A DNA stretch of 64,000 nt, from positions 1 to 64,000 of the forward strand of contig SUVL01000001.1 of the NCBI GenBank assembly GCA_015062005.1, given 5' to 3'. Made by a program: the position numbers and the translations under genes. Origin of the DNA: Akkermansiaceae bacterium. GTDB lineage: Bacteria > Verrucomicrobiota > Verrucomicrobiia > Verrucomicrobiales > Akkermansiaceae. Below, in pieces: positions 8,260 through 16,467 of the stretch. The first letter of the stretch is position 1. Each line of letters opens with the position of its first letter. The notes below the pieces were generated by a model. That model saw only the letters and a list, made by a program, of their open reading frames with translations, made no database searches and was not told the DNA's origin.

Positions 8260-8720
8260 TCTAAATCCCTTGTTATTTTGCACGGGAAATAGCGCTTTAC
8301 CAGCGGTTCCTGCACCGCAAAGAGAGCCTCGCGGTCCGCCGGTTCGTAATCCAGATAACCATGCAGATGCGTAAGTCCGTGCACCATGTAGCGGAAGAGT
8401 TCTTCCTCCCGCGAGAGACCGTGAGCAGAGGCATATGCGGCTGCCGTATCACAGCTCACGAGCACCTCGCCATACGGGAATGTGATGGCATCAGTCGCTG
8501 TGGGGTCATCCAGGAACTCGCCGTGTACCTCTGCAATGGTGGGGTCATCCACAATGGAGATTTCCACAGTTTCCAACCCGCTGAGCACGTGGTCCGGGCC
8601 CTGGGGGGCCATGAGCAGCTCCGGCAGGAGAGCCTGCAAGGCCTCGCGGAAGCTCCCGGCCAGGGTGTCCGTCACCCAGTCATTCTCCACATTCACATAG
8701 ATTTCAATCTGCGGCAGCAT
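8256..8720 (-). CDS. ybeY: Endoribonuclease YbeY
   Basis: Metal-dependent RNase involved in 16S rRNA 3'-end maturation and ribosome quality control. The 154-residue protein contains DPTATDAITFP (72-82), the usual substrate-side motif, and the metal site HGLTHLHGYLDY (from 114). The third ligand is Asp rather than His, a variant also found in Bacteroidetes YbeY. The start at 8720 fits the family's N terminus; the open frame runs further upstream only inside tadA. It overlaps tadA by 17 nt, so the two are co-translated. Confidence 0.88.
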   Translation of the reverse strand: MLPQIEIYVNVENDWVTDTLAGSFREALQALLPELLMAPQGPDHVLSGLETVEISIVDDPTIAEVHGEFLDDPTATDAITFPYGEVLVSCDTAAAYASAHGLSREEELFRYMVHGLTHLHGYLDYEPADREALFAVQEPLVKRYFPCKITRDLD

Positions 8721-9216
8721 CGGCAGCCTCCTCTCGTTCACGGCGTTTGCGTTCCTTAGCAGCGGCACGTGCCGCACGGAAAAATGACTGAAACTGCTCC
8801 AGGCAGGCAGCGCCCAGCACTCCGCTCTGCACTTCGCATTTGTGATTGAGCGGGGGATTGGAATCCAGCAGGTTAATCCACCCACCGCAGGCTCCTCCCC
8901 GGGGGTCGGGAATACCGAACACAACGCGGTCCGGGCGGCAATGCACCAGAGCCCCGGCACACATGGGGCACGGCTCCTTGGTCACGTAGACGGTGCAGCC
9001 CTCCAGCCGCCAATCACCCACTGCGGCCTCAGCGGCGGTCAGCGCCAGCATTTCTGCGTGGGCGGTGGCATCCTTGAGGGTTTCCACCTGGTTCCAGCCG
9101 CGGGCAATCACCCTGCCCTCCTTCACCACCACGCAGCCGCAGGGCACCTCATTAGCGGCGCGGGCCTTCTCCGCCTCGCGCATGGCCAGCATCATGAATT
9201 GCTCGTCCTCCGTCAT
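8704..9216 (-). CDS. tadA: tRNA adenosine(34) deaminase TadA
   Basis: Converts A34 to inosine in tRNA-Arg(ACG). The cytidine-deaminase fold shows HAE (53-55) with the zinc His and proton-shuttling Glu, and PCPMC (82-86) with the two zinc cysteines. The 170-residue size is usual; a Lys/Arg/Glu/Ala-rich tail follows the domain. The start at 9216 (MTEDEQFMMLAMREAEKA) is the only one that fits the family. Confidence 0.93.
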   Translation of the reverse strand: MTEDEQFMMLAMREAEKARAANEVPCGCVVVKEGRVIARGWNQVETLKDATAHAEMLALTAAEAAVGDWRLEGCTVYVTKEPCPMCAGALVHCRPDRVVFGIPDPRGGACGGWINLLDSNPPLNHKCEVQSGVLGAACLEQFQSFFRAARAAAKERKRREREEAADAAAD

Positions 9217-9239
9217 GGGGTGTGGTGCAGAAAAAGAAA

Positions 9240-9277
9240 AGCGGCCGGCGGGCAGATGGAGGCCCGGGCCGACCGCT
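9240..9277 (-). terminator. Terminator downstream of the 9293-9790 gene
   Basis: On the minus strand, AGCGGTCGGCCCGGGC can pair with GCCCGCCGGCCGCT and is followed by TTTTCTTTTT. It separates this gene from tadA. Confidence 0.65.
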
Positions 9278-9292
9278 TCTACAGTGTGAAAG

Positions 9293-9790
9293 TTACTTGA
9301 TGGTAACGCGCTCGTCGCTATCCAGGATAGCCTGCAGCTCCGGCCAGCCTTCCTCGGTCTGGTTCTGGAACATGTGCAGGTACACAGAGACGGCACCAGC
9401 GGGATAATTCTCGAACAGGGAGTCCACGGCTTCCTTGAGCTTGTCGGCATCCAGGGTCTCGGGCAGCACATCCACCACACCGTGGCCGTTGTGCTCAATG
9501 CCCAGCTTCTCGATGAAGCTCACCAGCATCGTCTCATGCTTACGAATCAGCCACACCTGCAGCAAGTGGTCGGCGATGGTCTCAGCAGGCTTCCAGGCGA
9601 GCATCTTCTTAATCCACTCAAACTGCTCAGCCACAGGCTTCTGCTGCATGTACTGAGGGCGCAGTTTCTTGAGGGCGCCCAGCTCGCGGAGAGCGGCGCG
9701 GTACACATTGCGCTCCTGGTTGCGCATCCACTCAAGGAATGCGTTCACCGTTGCATCGTCAGACTTCTGGAAAATCGTGTAGGACTTCAT
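9293..9790 (-). CDS. Conserved-looking hypothetical protein
   Basis: I do not recognise this 165-residue protein. It is soluble and mostly helical in appearance, without signal peptide or membrane segment. Tryptophans and charged residues are spread evenly (MRNQERNVYRAALREL, IKKMLAWKPAETIADHLLQ), and the codon use matches its neighbours. It has its own terminator at 9240-9277. A likely -35 (TTGCCA) lies about 30 bp upstream of the ATG, but the -10 is unclear. It stands alone, so context suggests no function. Confidence 0.75.
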   Translation of the reverse strand: MKSYTIFQKSDDATVNAFLEWMRNQERNVYRAALRELGALKKLRPQYMQQKPVAEQFEWIKKMLAWKPAETIADHLLQVWLIRKHETMLVSFIEKLGIEHNGHGVVDVLPETLDADKLKEAVDSLFENYPAGAVSVYLHMFQNQTEEGWPELQAILDSDERVTIK

Positions 9791-9889
9791 ATGCGTGAGA
9801 AAAAGATAAACGTGGCAATACTAAATCACATCCCCACCGGTTTGTCGAGAATAAGCTTAGACATAATGCGTCTTTTGGTATTTTTCTTA

Positions 9890-9917
9890 TTGAAAAGCCC
9901 CTTCCCTTCTGTATAAT
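9890..9917 (+). promoter_or_regulatory. Promoter of the GNAT gene (near-leaderless)
   Basis: TTGAAA (9890-9895), a 16-bp spacer and a perfect TATAAT (9912-9917) end 9 nt before the ATG at 9927. Confidence 0.75.
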
Positions 9918-9926
9918 CCGCGGCAC

Positions 9927-10481
9927 ATGAACATTGAAATCATCCAGGAACTGACCTACCAGCACTTTGAGGAAATGGAAGCGCTGGAGCTGCAGTTTTA
10001 CGGGCCGGAGTTCATCACCCCGCCTCAGGAAACCTGGAGCTGGTACCAGCGGTACCCTCTCTGCACCATTGCCGCCGGGTTGGGCGGGCGCATTGTCGGC
10101 TTTGTGAATTTGTTTCCGGTTCAGCCGCGGGTATATAAATTGCTGGCGGCCGGCCGTTTCAATGACCACTTCATGGAGCTGGCCGATGTGGCAGACGTAT
10201 CAGCCCTGCCGCTGCATATGTTTCTTTCCTGCATTGTGGTAGCCGAGGAAGCAAGGCCGCACGGAGTGACCCGCCGCCTGCTGCAAGCAGCGGTGCAGGC
10301 CTACTCCGGCTACCAGTGCAAGCGTGTGGTGACGGACAATGTGACCCCGGCCGGCACCAGGTTTTCCGAGCGCTACGGGTTTACGCGCCGCTGCCGTTCA
10401 GACCACGGCTCGTGGGTATACGAGCAGGACTGGGATTCATTTGCCGCCCGGGTCAATCGTGGGAAAGGCTCTACAATCTGA
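9927..10481 (+). CDS. GNAT-family acetyltransferase
   Basis: The 184-residue protein has the GNAT fold order: an opening helix, the strand IVGFVNLFPV, the core strand LSCIVVAEEARPHGVTRRLL (strand then acetyl-CoA-binding loop, here ARPHGV rather than the classic R/QxxGxG/A), and RFSERYGFTRR near the end. The substrate is unknown. It has its own promoter and ends by overlapping a convergent gene by 11 nt. Confidence 0.7.
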   Translation: MNIEIIQELTYQHFEEMEALELQFYGPEFITPPQETWSWYQRYPLCTIAAGLGGRIVGFVNLFPVQPRVYKLLAAGRFNDHFMELADVADVSALPLHMFLSCIVVAEEARPHGVTRRLLQAAVQAYSGYQCKRVVTDNVTPAGTRFSERYGFTRRCRSDHGSWVYEQDWDSFAARVNRGKGSTI

Positions 10482-11235
10482 GCGCGCTGTTATCCGCCTT
10501 CTCAGGGCGGCGCTCCCTGGGCCAGAGAGCGGCCAGAATCAGCAGCACCACACCGCCGCCGCCAAATGCAACCATGGCATTGCCCGGCTTGAGGGAAACA
10601 ATCTTCTCCAGGCGCGCCGTGCGCTTCCCGGCTGCCCGGACAGATAAAAGCCTGGGGGCAATCATCACGTGCGTCACCAGTTCCCCATGCATACTCATGC
10701 GCCTATGCTCCCGGTTGTACGAAGAGTTGAGCGCGGGGTAACGCAGCAACACCTCGCCGGAGGAATCCACCACTGTGAGCCCCGGGGTCTTTTCCCGGCG
10801 GTCCACACTGCCACACACCAGGGCCGTGAGAGCAAGGCAATCGCGCCCATTCACCCGGATAATATTCGGATTATCAAGCAATGCGGACATAGGGAGGGCG
10901 GCATCCACCCCCCAGGGAGAGCCATCCCAGCATCCCACAAGGCCCGCTTTGGTAAGCATGAGGCCAAAAGGCTTATGATTAGTCTCAATGTACATGAGGC
11001 GCGTGGGTTCCTGCACTTCTTCAGCCATTTCCAGATCCAGCACAAAGGAGACCGTTGCCACGGGCACCATCTTATCATGCACTGAACGGAATTGTCCGTA
11101 CAGCTCACCATCTTCCGAGGAATAATCAACAGCGTTCACATACTGCTCCTTGGATTTAGTCTTGATACCAAGCACCTGCGGAGCAAAGAAGTAACCGAGC
11201 GCACAAACCAGCAAAATGAGAAAAAACTGTTTCAT
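10471..11235 (-). CDS. Hypothetical membrane-anchored protein
   Basis: I do not recognise this 254-residue protein. It opens with a hydrophobic segment (MKQFFLILLVCALGYFFAP) that is either a signal peptide or an anchor, and closes with a helix (MVAFGGGGVVLLILAALW) followed by RERRPEK. The intervening 190 residues are therefore probably extracytoplasmic. I chose the ATG at 11235 because of this hydrophobic start and the promoter just upstream. The open frame continues further upstream only into the repeat element. Confidence 0.65.
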   Translation of the reverse strand: MKQFFLILLVCALGYFFAPQVLGIKTKSKEQYVNAVDYSSEDGELYGQFRSVHDKMVPVATVSFVLDLEMAEEVQEPTRLMYIETNHKPFGLMLTKAGLVGCWDGSPWGVDAALPMSALLDNPNIIRVNGRDCLALTALVCGSVDRREKTPGLTVVDSSGEVLLRYPALNSSYNREHRRMSMHGELVTHVMIAPRLLSVRAAGKRTARLEKIVSLKPGNAMVAFGGGGVVLLILAALWPRERRPEKADNSALRL

Positions 11236-11263
11236 CAGAGCGAGAGAAAGAAAATCTGCTGCT

Positions 11264-11291
11264 ATTCTAACCTTTCTTCCTGAATAGTCAA
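11264..11291 (-). promoter_or_regulatory. Promoter of the 10471-11235 gene
   Basis: On the minus strand, TTGACT (11286-11291), a 16-bp spacer and TAGAAT (11264-11269). The leader would be about 22 nt. Confidence 0.6.
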
Positions 11292-11319
11292 GATAAAAGC
11301 TCCCGAGGGCGGGTAGTTC

Positions 11320-11530
11320 CACACGTGTCCCAAAGATTTGGGACACGTGGATTTACAATTGACAATTTACGATTGACAAATTGAAAGTTAGCGGCTTGCG
11401 CCGATAGAGCCACAAATGCATGCTTACTGCCGATGGTGAGGCGTCTGATACCCCACTACGAATTTTCTCACAGAACACTATGCTCTTATATCGTTCAGGG
11501 CTATTTTCCCATAATCTTTGGGACACATGT
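11320..11530. mobile_element. 211-bp MITE-like element, copy 2
   Basis: It matches the element at 5190-5400 over its whole length, with the same ends (CACACGTGTCCCAAAG and CTTTGGGACACATGT). The inner inverted repeat around 11321-11348 is perfect here. The flanks CGGGTAGTTC (11310-11319) and GGGATAGTTC (11531-11540) agree at 8 of 10 positions, consistent with an old 10-bp target duplication. No coding frame is visible. Confidence 0.85.
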
Positions 11531-11594
11531 GGGATAGTTCTGCACCAGAGTCCTCAAAAACCACTGGAACGGACGAATGTCATGCAGATTATTC

Positions 11595-11623
11595 TTGGCT
11601 ATTCTGGCAAAACATGGTAACAT
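11595..11623 (+). promoter_or_regulatory. usp operon promoter (leaderless)
   Basis: TTGGCT (11595-11600), a 17-bp spacer and TAACAT (11618-11623) end 6 nt before the ATG at 11630. Transcription would start at or next to the A of the start codon. Confidence 0.65.
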
Positions 11624-11629
11624 GCGTGC

Positions 11630-12136
11630 ATGGTCAGAATCTTAGCAGCAACCGATTTTACAGAAGAAGGGCAGGCCGTGCTTGACTTCGCCGCAGAGAT
11701 GGTGTGCAAGACAGGGGGCAAGATGTACCTGCTGCATGCAGTGGAGCCCTGCATCATTGATGCAGCGGGCAGCCTCACCGGCGGCACCAGCATGGGGGCC
11801 GGCGATATTCCCGGCAGCCTTCCCAATGTGGACTACCAGCGCATGGACGCCTGCCAGGCCGTGCTCAGCATCGCCGATGCCCGCGCCAAGCAGCTCGGTG
11901 AGCAAATCAGCAAAAAGTGGGGCATCCCGATTTATGCCAAGGCAGAGGAAAGTGACGATATTGTAGACTGCGTGCATCAGTTCTGCCGCCGCCACAACAT
12001 CACCCAGCTGGTTATCGGCAACCGCCACCACTCCCTGCTCACCTCCATTCTGCTGGGCAACACCGCTGAAAAGCTGGTGCGTGCCGCTAGCATTCCGGTG
12101 ACGGTGGTGCCCTGTGGACCCAAAGCCCAGCACTGA
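11630..12136 (+). CDS. Universal stress protein (UspA family)
   Basis: A 168-residue single UspA domain. It opens with the usual strand and loop RILAATDFTEEG. It ends with the ATP-binding stretch GNRHHSLLTSILLGNTAEKL and the closing strand IPVTVVP. UspA proteins are induced under stress and bind ATP or AMP; the target is not known. It is first in an overlapping operon: its TGA shares a base with the ymdB ATG (TGATG). Confidence 0.88.
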   Translation: MVRILAATDFTEEGQAVLDFAAEMVCKTGGKMYLLHAVEPCIIDAAGSLTGGTSMGAGDIPGSLPNVDYQRMDACQAVLSIADARAKQLGEQISKKWGIPIYAKAEESDDIVDCVHQFCRRHNITQLVIGNRHHSLLTSILLGNTAEKLVRAASIPVTVVPCGPKAQH

Positions 12137-12927
12137 TGGTTATCCTCTTTCTGGGAGACGTGGTGGGTGAGCCCGGGCGCTGTGCTTTATACCGCGCCCT
12201 TCCGGAGCTGCAGGCCGAATACGCGGTGGATGCCGTCATCGTCAATGGCGAAAATGCGGCCGGGGGCAAGGGAATCATTCCCCGGCTGGCGCGGGAGTTC
12301 ATGGAAAACGGGGTGAACGTCATCACCCTCGGCGACCACGCATGGGACCAATCTGACCTGATTCCCTGGCTGCCCGAAGCGCCGAACGTACTGCGTCCTT
12401 TCAACCTGCAACCCGGCACCCCGGGATACGGCAGCTGCATCATCGATACCCCCGCTGGGAAACTCGGTGTGCTTTGCCTGATGGGCCGCACCTACATGCG
12501 CCCAGGTGCCGAAAACCCCTTCACCCAGGGATACGATGAAGCCCTGCGGCTGCGCGAAGCCGGAGCCCAGGCCGTGCTGGTGGATTTCCACGGTGAAACC
12601 ACAAGCGAAAAGATAGCCATGGGCTACCGCATGGATGGCGTGGCCAGCGCGGTCATCGGCACACATACGCATGTGCAGACCGGCGATGAACGCATTCTGC
12701 CCGGAGGAACAGCCTATCTGACTGATGCCGGCATGTGCGGCAGCCGCGACGGAGTCATCGGCCGCGATGCCGGAAGCGTGCTGCAGGGGCTCATCACCAA
12801 CCTGCCCAACCGATTCCCGATTGCCGGTTTCCCAGCCATGGTGAATGGCGTAGTGCTTGAGGTTGACACCAGCACCGGCAGGGCCGTGAAAATAGAACGA
12901 ATCATGCGCGCATACGACGAGAAATGA
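12136..12927 (+). CDS. ymdB: YmdB-family metallophosphoesterase
   Basis: Metal-dependent phosphodiesterase; the Bacillus homologue cleaves 2',3'-cAMP and influences RNA turnover and biofilm development. The 263-residue protein has the family's metal ligands in FLGDVVGEPGR (Asp8), IVNGENAAGG (about 35-44), LGDHAWD (65-71) and IGTHTHVQT, followed by DAGMCGSRDGVIG. Length and motif order agree with the family. It is second in the operon, with a one-base overlap before it and an ATGA overlap into tcdA. Confidence 0.9.
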   Translation: MVILFLGDVVGEPGRCALYRALPELQAEYAVDAVIVNGENAAGGKGIIPRLAREFMENGVNVITLGDHAWDQSDLIPWLPEAPNVLRPFNLQPGTPGYGSCIIDTPAGKLGVLCLMGRTYMRPGAENPFTQGYDEALRLREAGAQAVLVDFHGETTSEKIAMGYRMDGVASAVIGTHTHVQTGDERILPGGTAYLTDAGMCGSRDGVIGRDAGSVLQGLITNLPNRFPIAGFPAMVNGVVLEVDTSTGRAVKIERIMRAYDEK

Positions 12928-13703
12928 TGGATGTGGAACGATTTGGCGGCATTGCCCGCCTGTATGGGATAACCCCGGCCGAGCGACTGGCTGCTGCCCG
13001 CGTGGCCGTGGTGGGCATTGGGGGGGTGGGTTCCTGGGCAGCGGAAGCACTGGCCCGCAGCGGGGTGGGCACTATCATCCTGCTGGATATGGATGACCTC
13101 TGCATCACCAACACAAACAGGCAGATTCACGCGCTGGATGGCAACTACGGCCGCGCCAAGGTTGAGGCTATGGGCGAACGCCTCCGCGCCATCAATCCCG
13201 GTGTGCAGGTGGAGGAAATCATGGCCTTCTACACCGTTTCCAACCCCGGGCGACTTTTTGACACCCGGCCGGATGTAGTGGTGGATGCCATTGACAGCAT
13301 GCGCCCGAAAGCCCACCTCATTGCCGAATGCTACAAGCGCGGCATACCGCTGGTGACCTGCGGCGGTGCCGGCGGGCGCATAGACGCCGGCTGCATCTCA
13401 GTGGCAGACCTGGCCCGCAGCGGCGGGGACAATATGCTCTCCCAGTTGCGCAAGACTCTTCGCAAGGAATACGCTCTGCCCTTGCAGGACAAATGCCCCG
13501 AAATCGGAATCCGCTGCGTCTACTCACCGGAACGACCGCGTTTCCCGAAATGCGATGGTACGGTGAGCTGCGAACGCGAAGCCGGCCAGAAGGGCGGCAT
13601 CGGCTGCGCCAGCGGATTCGGCTCTGCTACGCATATCACCGGCACCTTCGGCTTCATGATGGCCGGAGAAGCCCTCAACATTCTAACTCAAGACCTCGCA
13701 TGA
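12924..13703 (+). CDS. tcdA: tRNA threonylcarbamoyladenosine dehydratase TcdA
   Basis: E1-like enzyme that closes t6A37 of tRNA into the cyclic form using ATP. The opening [10 protein letters not shown] is characteristic. The nucleotide site [17 protein letters not shown] starts at residue 31, then [16 protein letters not shown], and [10 protein letters not shown] lies further on. The 259-residue length is usual. Both of its ends overlap neighbouring genes by ATGA, so translation is coupled with ymdB and trmH; two of the three encode or affect RNA metabolism. Confidence 0.92.
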   Translation: MMDVERFGGIARLYGITPAERLAAARVAVVGIGGVGSWAAEALARSGVGTIILLDMDDLCITNTNRQIHALDGNYGRAKVEAMGERLRAINPGVQVEEIMAFYTVSNPGRLFDTRPDVVVDAIDSMRPKAHLIAECYKRGIPLVTCGGAGGRIDAGCISVADLARSGGDNMLSQLRKTLRKEYALPLQDKCPEIGIRCVYSPERPRFPKCDGTVSCEREAGQKGGIGCASGFGSATHITGTFGFMMAGEALNILTQDLA

Positions 13704-14296
13704 AATTCAACGACCGCACCGCTCGCGCCAACAAGCACACAGCCAAAACAGAAGCCCGATTCGAGAAGAAGCCTGCCGCCACCATCGTGGTGAAACCCCG
13801 CCCGGAGGGCGATTTGCAAGATATTCTGAGCGAGCAGCCCCAGGGGCTCTACCTGGTGCTGGACTGCGTGCAGGACCCGCACAACCTGGGTGCCATCCTG
13901 CGCACGGCCGATGGTGCCGGCGTGGCTGCCGTCATCGCCCCGAAGGATAAATCCGTCGGCATTACCGAAACTGTTCTGCGCGTCTCTGTGGGTGCCGCAG
14001 AGAATGTGCCCTTCGTGCAGGTGACCAACCTGGCCCGCACCATGAAGCAGATGAAGGATGCCGGCATCTGGTTTGTGGGCACCTCCGACCACGGCGACCG
14101 CTCCCTCTACGATATTGATTTCAGGGGCGGCATTGCCCTGGTCATGGGAGCGGAAGGCGATGGCATGCGCCGGCTGACCGAGGAGAACTGCGATTTCCTG
14201 GTACGCATTCCCATGGCGGGCAAAGTGCCGTGCCTGAATGTTTCCGTGGCCACGGGCGTGTGCCTCTACGAAGCTGTGCGGCAGCGCGCCCTCTGA
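13700..14296 (+). CDS. TrmH/SpoU-family RNA 2'-O-methyltransferase
   Basis: The 198-residue protein has the three SPOUT motifs: [18 protein letters not shown] with the catalytic-type Asn/Arg, [13 protein letters not shown], and [17 protein letters not shown], which forms the knot that binds SAM. A basic N-terminal tail of about 40 residues may bind RNA. It could be an rRNA or tRNA Gm methyltransferase; the family does not settle the target. The start at 13700 overlaps the tcdA stop as ATGA; the longer open frame upstream lies inside tcdA. Confidence 0.88.
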   Translation: MKFNDRTARANKHTAKTEARFEKKPAATIVVKPRPEGDLQDILSEQPQGLYLVLDCVQDPHNLGAILRTADGAGVAAVIAPKDKSVGITETVLRVSVGAAENVPFVQVTNLARTMKQMKDAGIWFVGTSDHGDRSLYDIDFRGGIALVMGAEGDGMRRLTEENCDFLVRIPMAGKVPCLNVSVATGVCLYEAVRQRAL

Positions 14297-14305
14297 TTTT
14301 GAGCC

Positions 14306-15115
14306 ATGAGCTGCATCATCGACATTGAGCCGGAGACCGGCAGCACCGTGCGCTTCATCTCCGACCTGCACCTGGGACACGAACGCAGCGAGGTGCCCCC
14401 CGTTGCCACCCTGGAGCCCCTGCTCCGCGGTATCGGTATGCTGGTGGTGGCAGGAGACCTGGCCGAAACCCGCCCCTGCGCCTGGCAGGCCGCCGGAATA
14501 GCCGCGCGGGAAGAGCTGCGGAGCCTTTGCGCGCAAAACAAAGTGCAGCTGGTGGAAATTTCCGGCAACCACGACCCCGATGTCCCTGCCATGCTGGCAC
14601 GATTCTGGGGGGGACGCGTGGTGGCCATGCACGGCCACGCCCTGCACAAGGAAGTGGCACCCTGGAGCTGGGAATACCTGCGCAACAAAGAGGCATGCCA
14701 GGAACTCATCCGCAGCTACCCCGATGCCGATGAAAACCTGGAGCGGCGGCTGGAGCTATCCCGTGAGATGTGCCAGCTCACCCCGCCCATCATGCGGAGG
14801 GAGGGGCTCCGGAACCCTCTGCTGCGCGGTTTCATGCACTGCTTCTGGCCACCCCAGCGACCGCTGGGCATTGTCTGGAGCTGGCTCACCTGCGGCCGGC
14901 GTGCTGAACATTTTGCCCGCCGTTTCTTCCCCCGGGCAGAAATTATCATCTTCGGGCATATGCACCGCTCCGGCTCCTGGAAGTTCGGAACCCGGCAAAT
15001 TTTCAATACCGGCGCCTGGTTCCGCCACGCAACACCGTATGTGATTGATATGTGTGACTCTCGGGTAATTTCGTATCACAAGCTGACCGATATCGTAAAA
15101 ATTGAAAAAAACTGA
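14306..15115 (+). CDS. LpxH-like metallophosphoesterase
   Basis: Probably UDP-2,3-diacylglucosamine hydrolase, the lipid A step giving lipid X, or a close relative. The metallophosphoesterase motifs are complete: ISDLHLG (Asp20, His22), AGDLAE, SGNHD, MHGHAL and IFGHMHRSG. The 269 residues are somewhat longer than typical LpxH (about 240). It begins 9 nt after trmH and is last in the usp operon. No UDP-specific motif can be confirmed by eye. Confidence 0.75.
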   Translation: MSCIIDIEPETGSTVRFISDLHLGHERSEVPPVATLEPLLRGIGMLVVAGDLAETRPCAWQAAGIAAREELRSLCAQNKVQLVEISGNHDPDVPAMLARFWGGRVVAMHGHALHKEVAPWSWEYLRNKEACQELIRSYPDADENLERRLELSREMCQLTPPIMRREGLRNPLLRGFMHCFWPPQRPLGIVWSWLTCGRRAEHFARRFFPRAEIIIFGHMHRSGSWKFGTRQIFNTGAWFRHATPYVIDMCDSRVISYHKLTDIVKIEKN

Positions 15116-15146
15116 CCCTTTTTTTTGAAAGAAACACATTTATAGC

Positions 15147-15175
15147 TTGCGTTGAGGGTATTAGGATGCTATATT
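15147..15175 (+). promoter_or_regulatory. hup promoter
   Basis: TTGCGT (15147-15152), a 17-bp spacer and TATATT (15170-15175). The leader to the ATG at 15206 is about 24 nt. Confidence 0.65.
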
Positions 15176-15205
15176 CTGCCCGTTACCGCAATCCCCCTTA
15201 ACATT

Positions 15206-15475
15206 ATGAATAAGACTCAGCTTATTGATGCCATTCAGAAGGAACTCGGTCCGGATGCAACCAAGAAGTGCGCCGCCGATGCATTGAACGCCACGCTCGC
15301 CGCCATCACCAAGGCTGTGGCCACGGAGAAGGTTCAGCTTGTCGGGTTCGGCACGTTCGAGACCAAGAAGCGCCCCGCCCGCACCGGTCGCAACCCCCGC
15401 ACCGGCGAGGCCATGACCATCCCGGCCAGCTCCGTGGTGAGCTTCAAGGCATCCTCCGCCCTCAAGGCCAACTAA
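15206..15475 (+). CDS. hup: HU-family DNA-binding protein
   Basis: Small histone-like protein that bends and compacts DNA as a dimer. The 89 residues start MNKTQLIDAIQKEL and contain the DNA-binding arm with VGFGTFETKKRPARTGRNP (two-strand beta-ribbon), the family signature, and end with the usual C-terminal helix. The start at 15206 follows a clear promoter and gives the standard length; an in-frame ATG at 15152 lies upstream of the promoter's -10 and is rejected. Confidence 0.95.
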   Translation: MNKTQLIDAIQKELGPDATKKCAADALNATLAAITKAVATEKVQLVGFGTFETKKRPARTGRNPRTGEAMTIPASSVVSFKASSALKAN

Positions 15476-15493
15476 TGCCTTTTTCCATTTGAA

Positions 15494-15527
15494 AAACGCC
15501 CCGGTTCCTCTCGGAACCGGGGCGTTT
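15494..15527 (+). terminator. hup terminator
   Basis: A perfect 15-bp stem, AAACGCCCCGGTTCC with loop TCTC, lies 19 bp after the hup stop. Confidence 0.8.
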
Positions 15528-15539
15528 CTGCAAGTAAAT

Positions 15540-15775
15540 CAGTTGGGTACTTCTGAAAACTCACTAAATTTGAATTTGTAGAGTAGTTTGCGGAGCGTCA
15601 GCGTAGCGGAATTTTGAGCCCGTCAGGGCGGCATAATAATAGCCCAGCGTGGAGCCGCCACGCGGCGGAACGCTGGGTTTGGTGTTAATTATACCCGGAA
15701 CCCCGAGCGAAGTGAGTGGGTGGCAGGGAGGCCGATGATAGCAATTTACCCATGCAATTCTAGTATCGCGATATG
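15540..15775 (+). repeat. Left long inverted repeat of the Y1 transposase element
   Basis: About 220 bp that reappear, inverted and diverged, at 16257-16467. In order: GGTACTTCTGAAAACTCAC, GCGGAATTTTGAGCCCGTCA, a hairpin (CCCAGCGT...ACGCTGGG with an inner GGAGCCGCCACGCGGCGG), CGGAACCCCGAGC and GGGTGGCAGGGAGGCC. The motif CAGTTG directly precedes it and also follows the right arm at 16462-16467. No gene lies between hup and the transposase. Confidence 0.8.
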
Positions 15776-15789
15776 GTTATTTCTCCAGA

Positions 15790-16224
15790 CTATTCTTTCT
15801 GAAGTCCGTGTTTGCGCAGGAATATGTTAAACTCTTCCTGTGCGCTGTACTGGCGATGATGTTCCTCTTGCTTGAGTATGTAGTTAATCACTGAAGCCTT
15901 ATTCGATTCACTCACGGAAAATACGCCATATCCTTCCTGCCATGCAAAATGATGGTATTTCGTGTCAATTCCTTTTATCCAGCGGCTGGTGTTCGCTTTT
16001 ATTTCACGCACAAAATCTGACACTGATTTCGTTAAAGGTAATGTGGTAAGAATGTGTATGTGATCCGGTCGACCTCCCACGATATAGGCATATCCCGATA
16101 ACGAGTGTATCAAACCACCGATATAGCGAAACACGCGTGCCAAATCGGATTCATCCATAATGCAGGTGCCGCTCTTGGTATGGAATATAAGATGCACATT
16201 CAGATTGGAAAAGCTATGCGACAT
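15790..16224 (-). CDS. Y1 (HUH) transposase, IS200/REP-associated type
   Basis: Single-strand DNA transposase of the IS200/IS605-RAYT superfamily. The 144 residues include the metal-binding HUH motif in GGRPDHIHILT (His55 and His57) and the nucleophile Tyr115 in SVINYILKQEEHH, so the enzyme looks intact. The usual WQEGYGVFSVS stretch lies between. No tnpB follows. I start at MSHSFSNLN (16224), the family's N terminus; the frame is open 10 codons further. Long imperfect inverted repeats on both sides make it the probable mobiliser of the related repeats elsewhere in this window. Confidence 0.85.
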   Translation of the reverse strand: MSHSFSNLNVHLIFHTKSGTCIMDESDLARVFRYIGGLIHSLSGYAYIVGGRPDHIHILTTLPLTKSVSDFVREIKANTSRWIKGIDTKYHHFAWQEGYGVFSVSESNKASVINYILKQEEHHRQYSAQEEFNIFLRKHGLQKE

Positions 16225-16256
16225 ATTATTTACAACACGCTTGCATAATACCATTG

Positions 16257-16467
16257 TGAGGCAGGCAAATCAAGGCGAAAGCGGAGGCCTCCCTGCCACC
16301 CCTCCACGTTGGTCGGGGTTCCGGTTATGTTTTATTCCAAACCCAGCGTTCCGCCGCGTGGCGGCTCCACGCTGGGCTATGATTCTGTCGCCCTTGCGGG
16401 CTCAAGTTTCCGCTCGCCTGCGGCTCGCCAAATTCAAATTTGGTGACTTTTTAGAAGTCCCCAGTTG
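16257..16467 (-). repeat. Right long inverted repeat of the Y1 transposase element
   Basis: The reverse complement matches the left arm from GGGACTTCTAAAAAGTCAC through the CCCAGCGT/ACGCTGGG hairpin to GGGGTGGCAGGGAGGCC. The hairpin core is fully conserved. The outer 33 bp also encode the last codons of bioD. Confidence 0.8.

Noticed and set aside
13328..13699. N-terminal extension of the TrmH-family gene
   Set aside because: The extension is Arg/Cys-rich out-of-frame reading of tcdA. The ATGA overlap at 13700 is the natural start.
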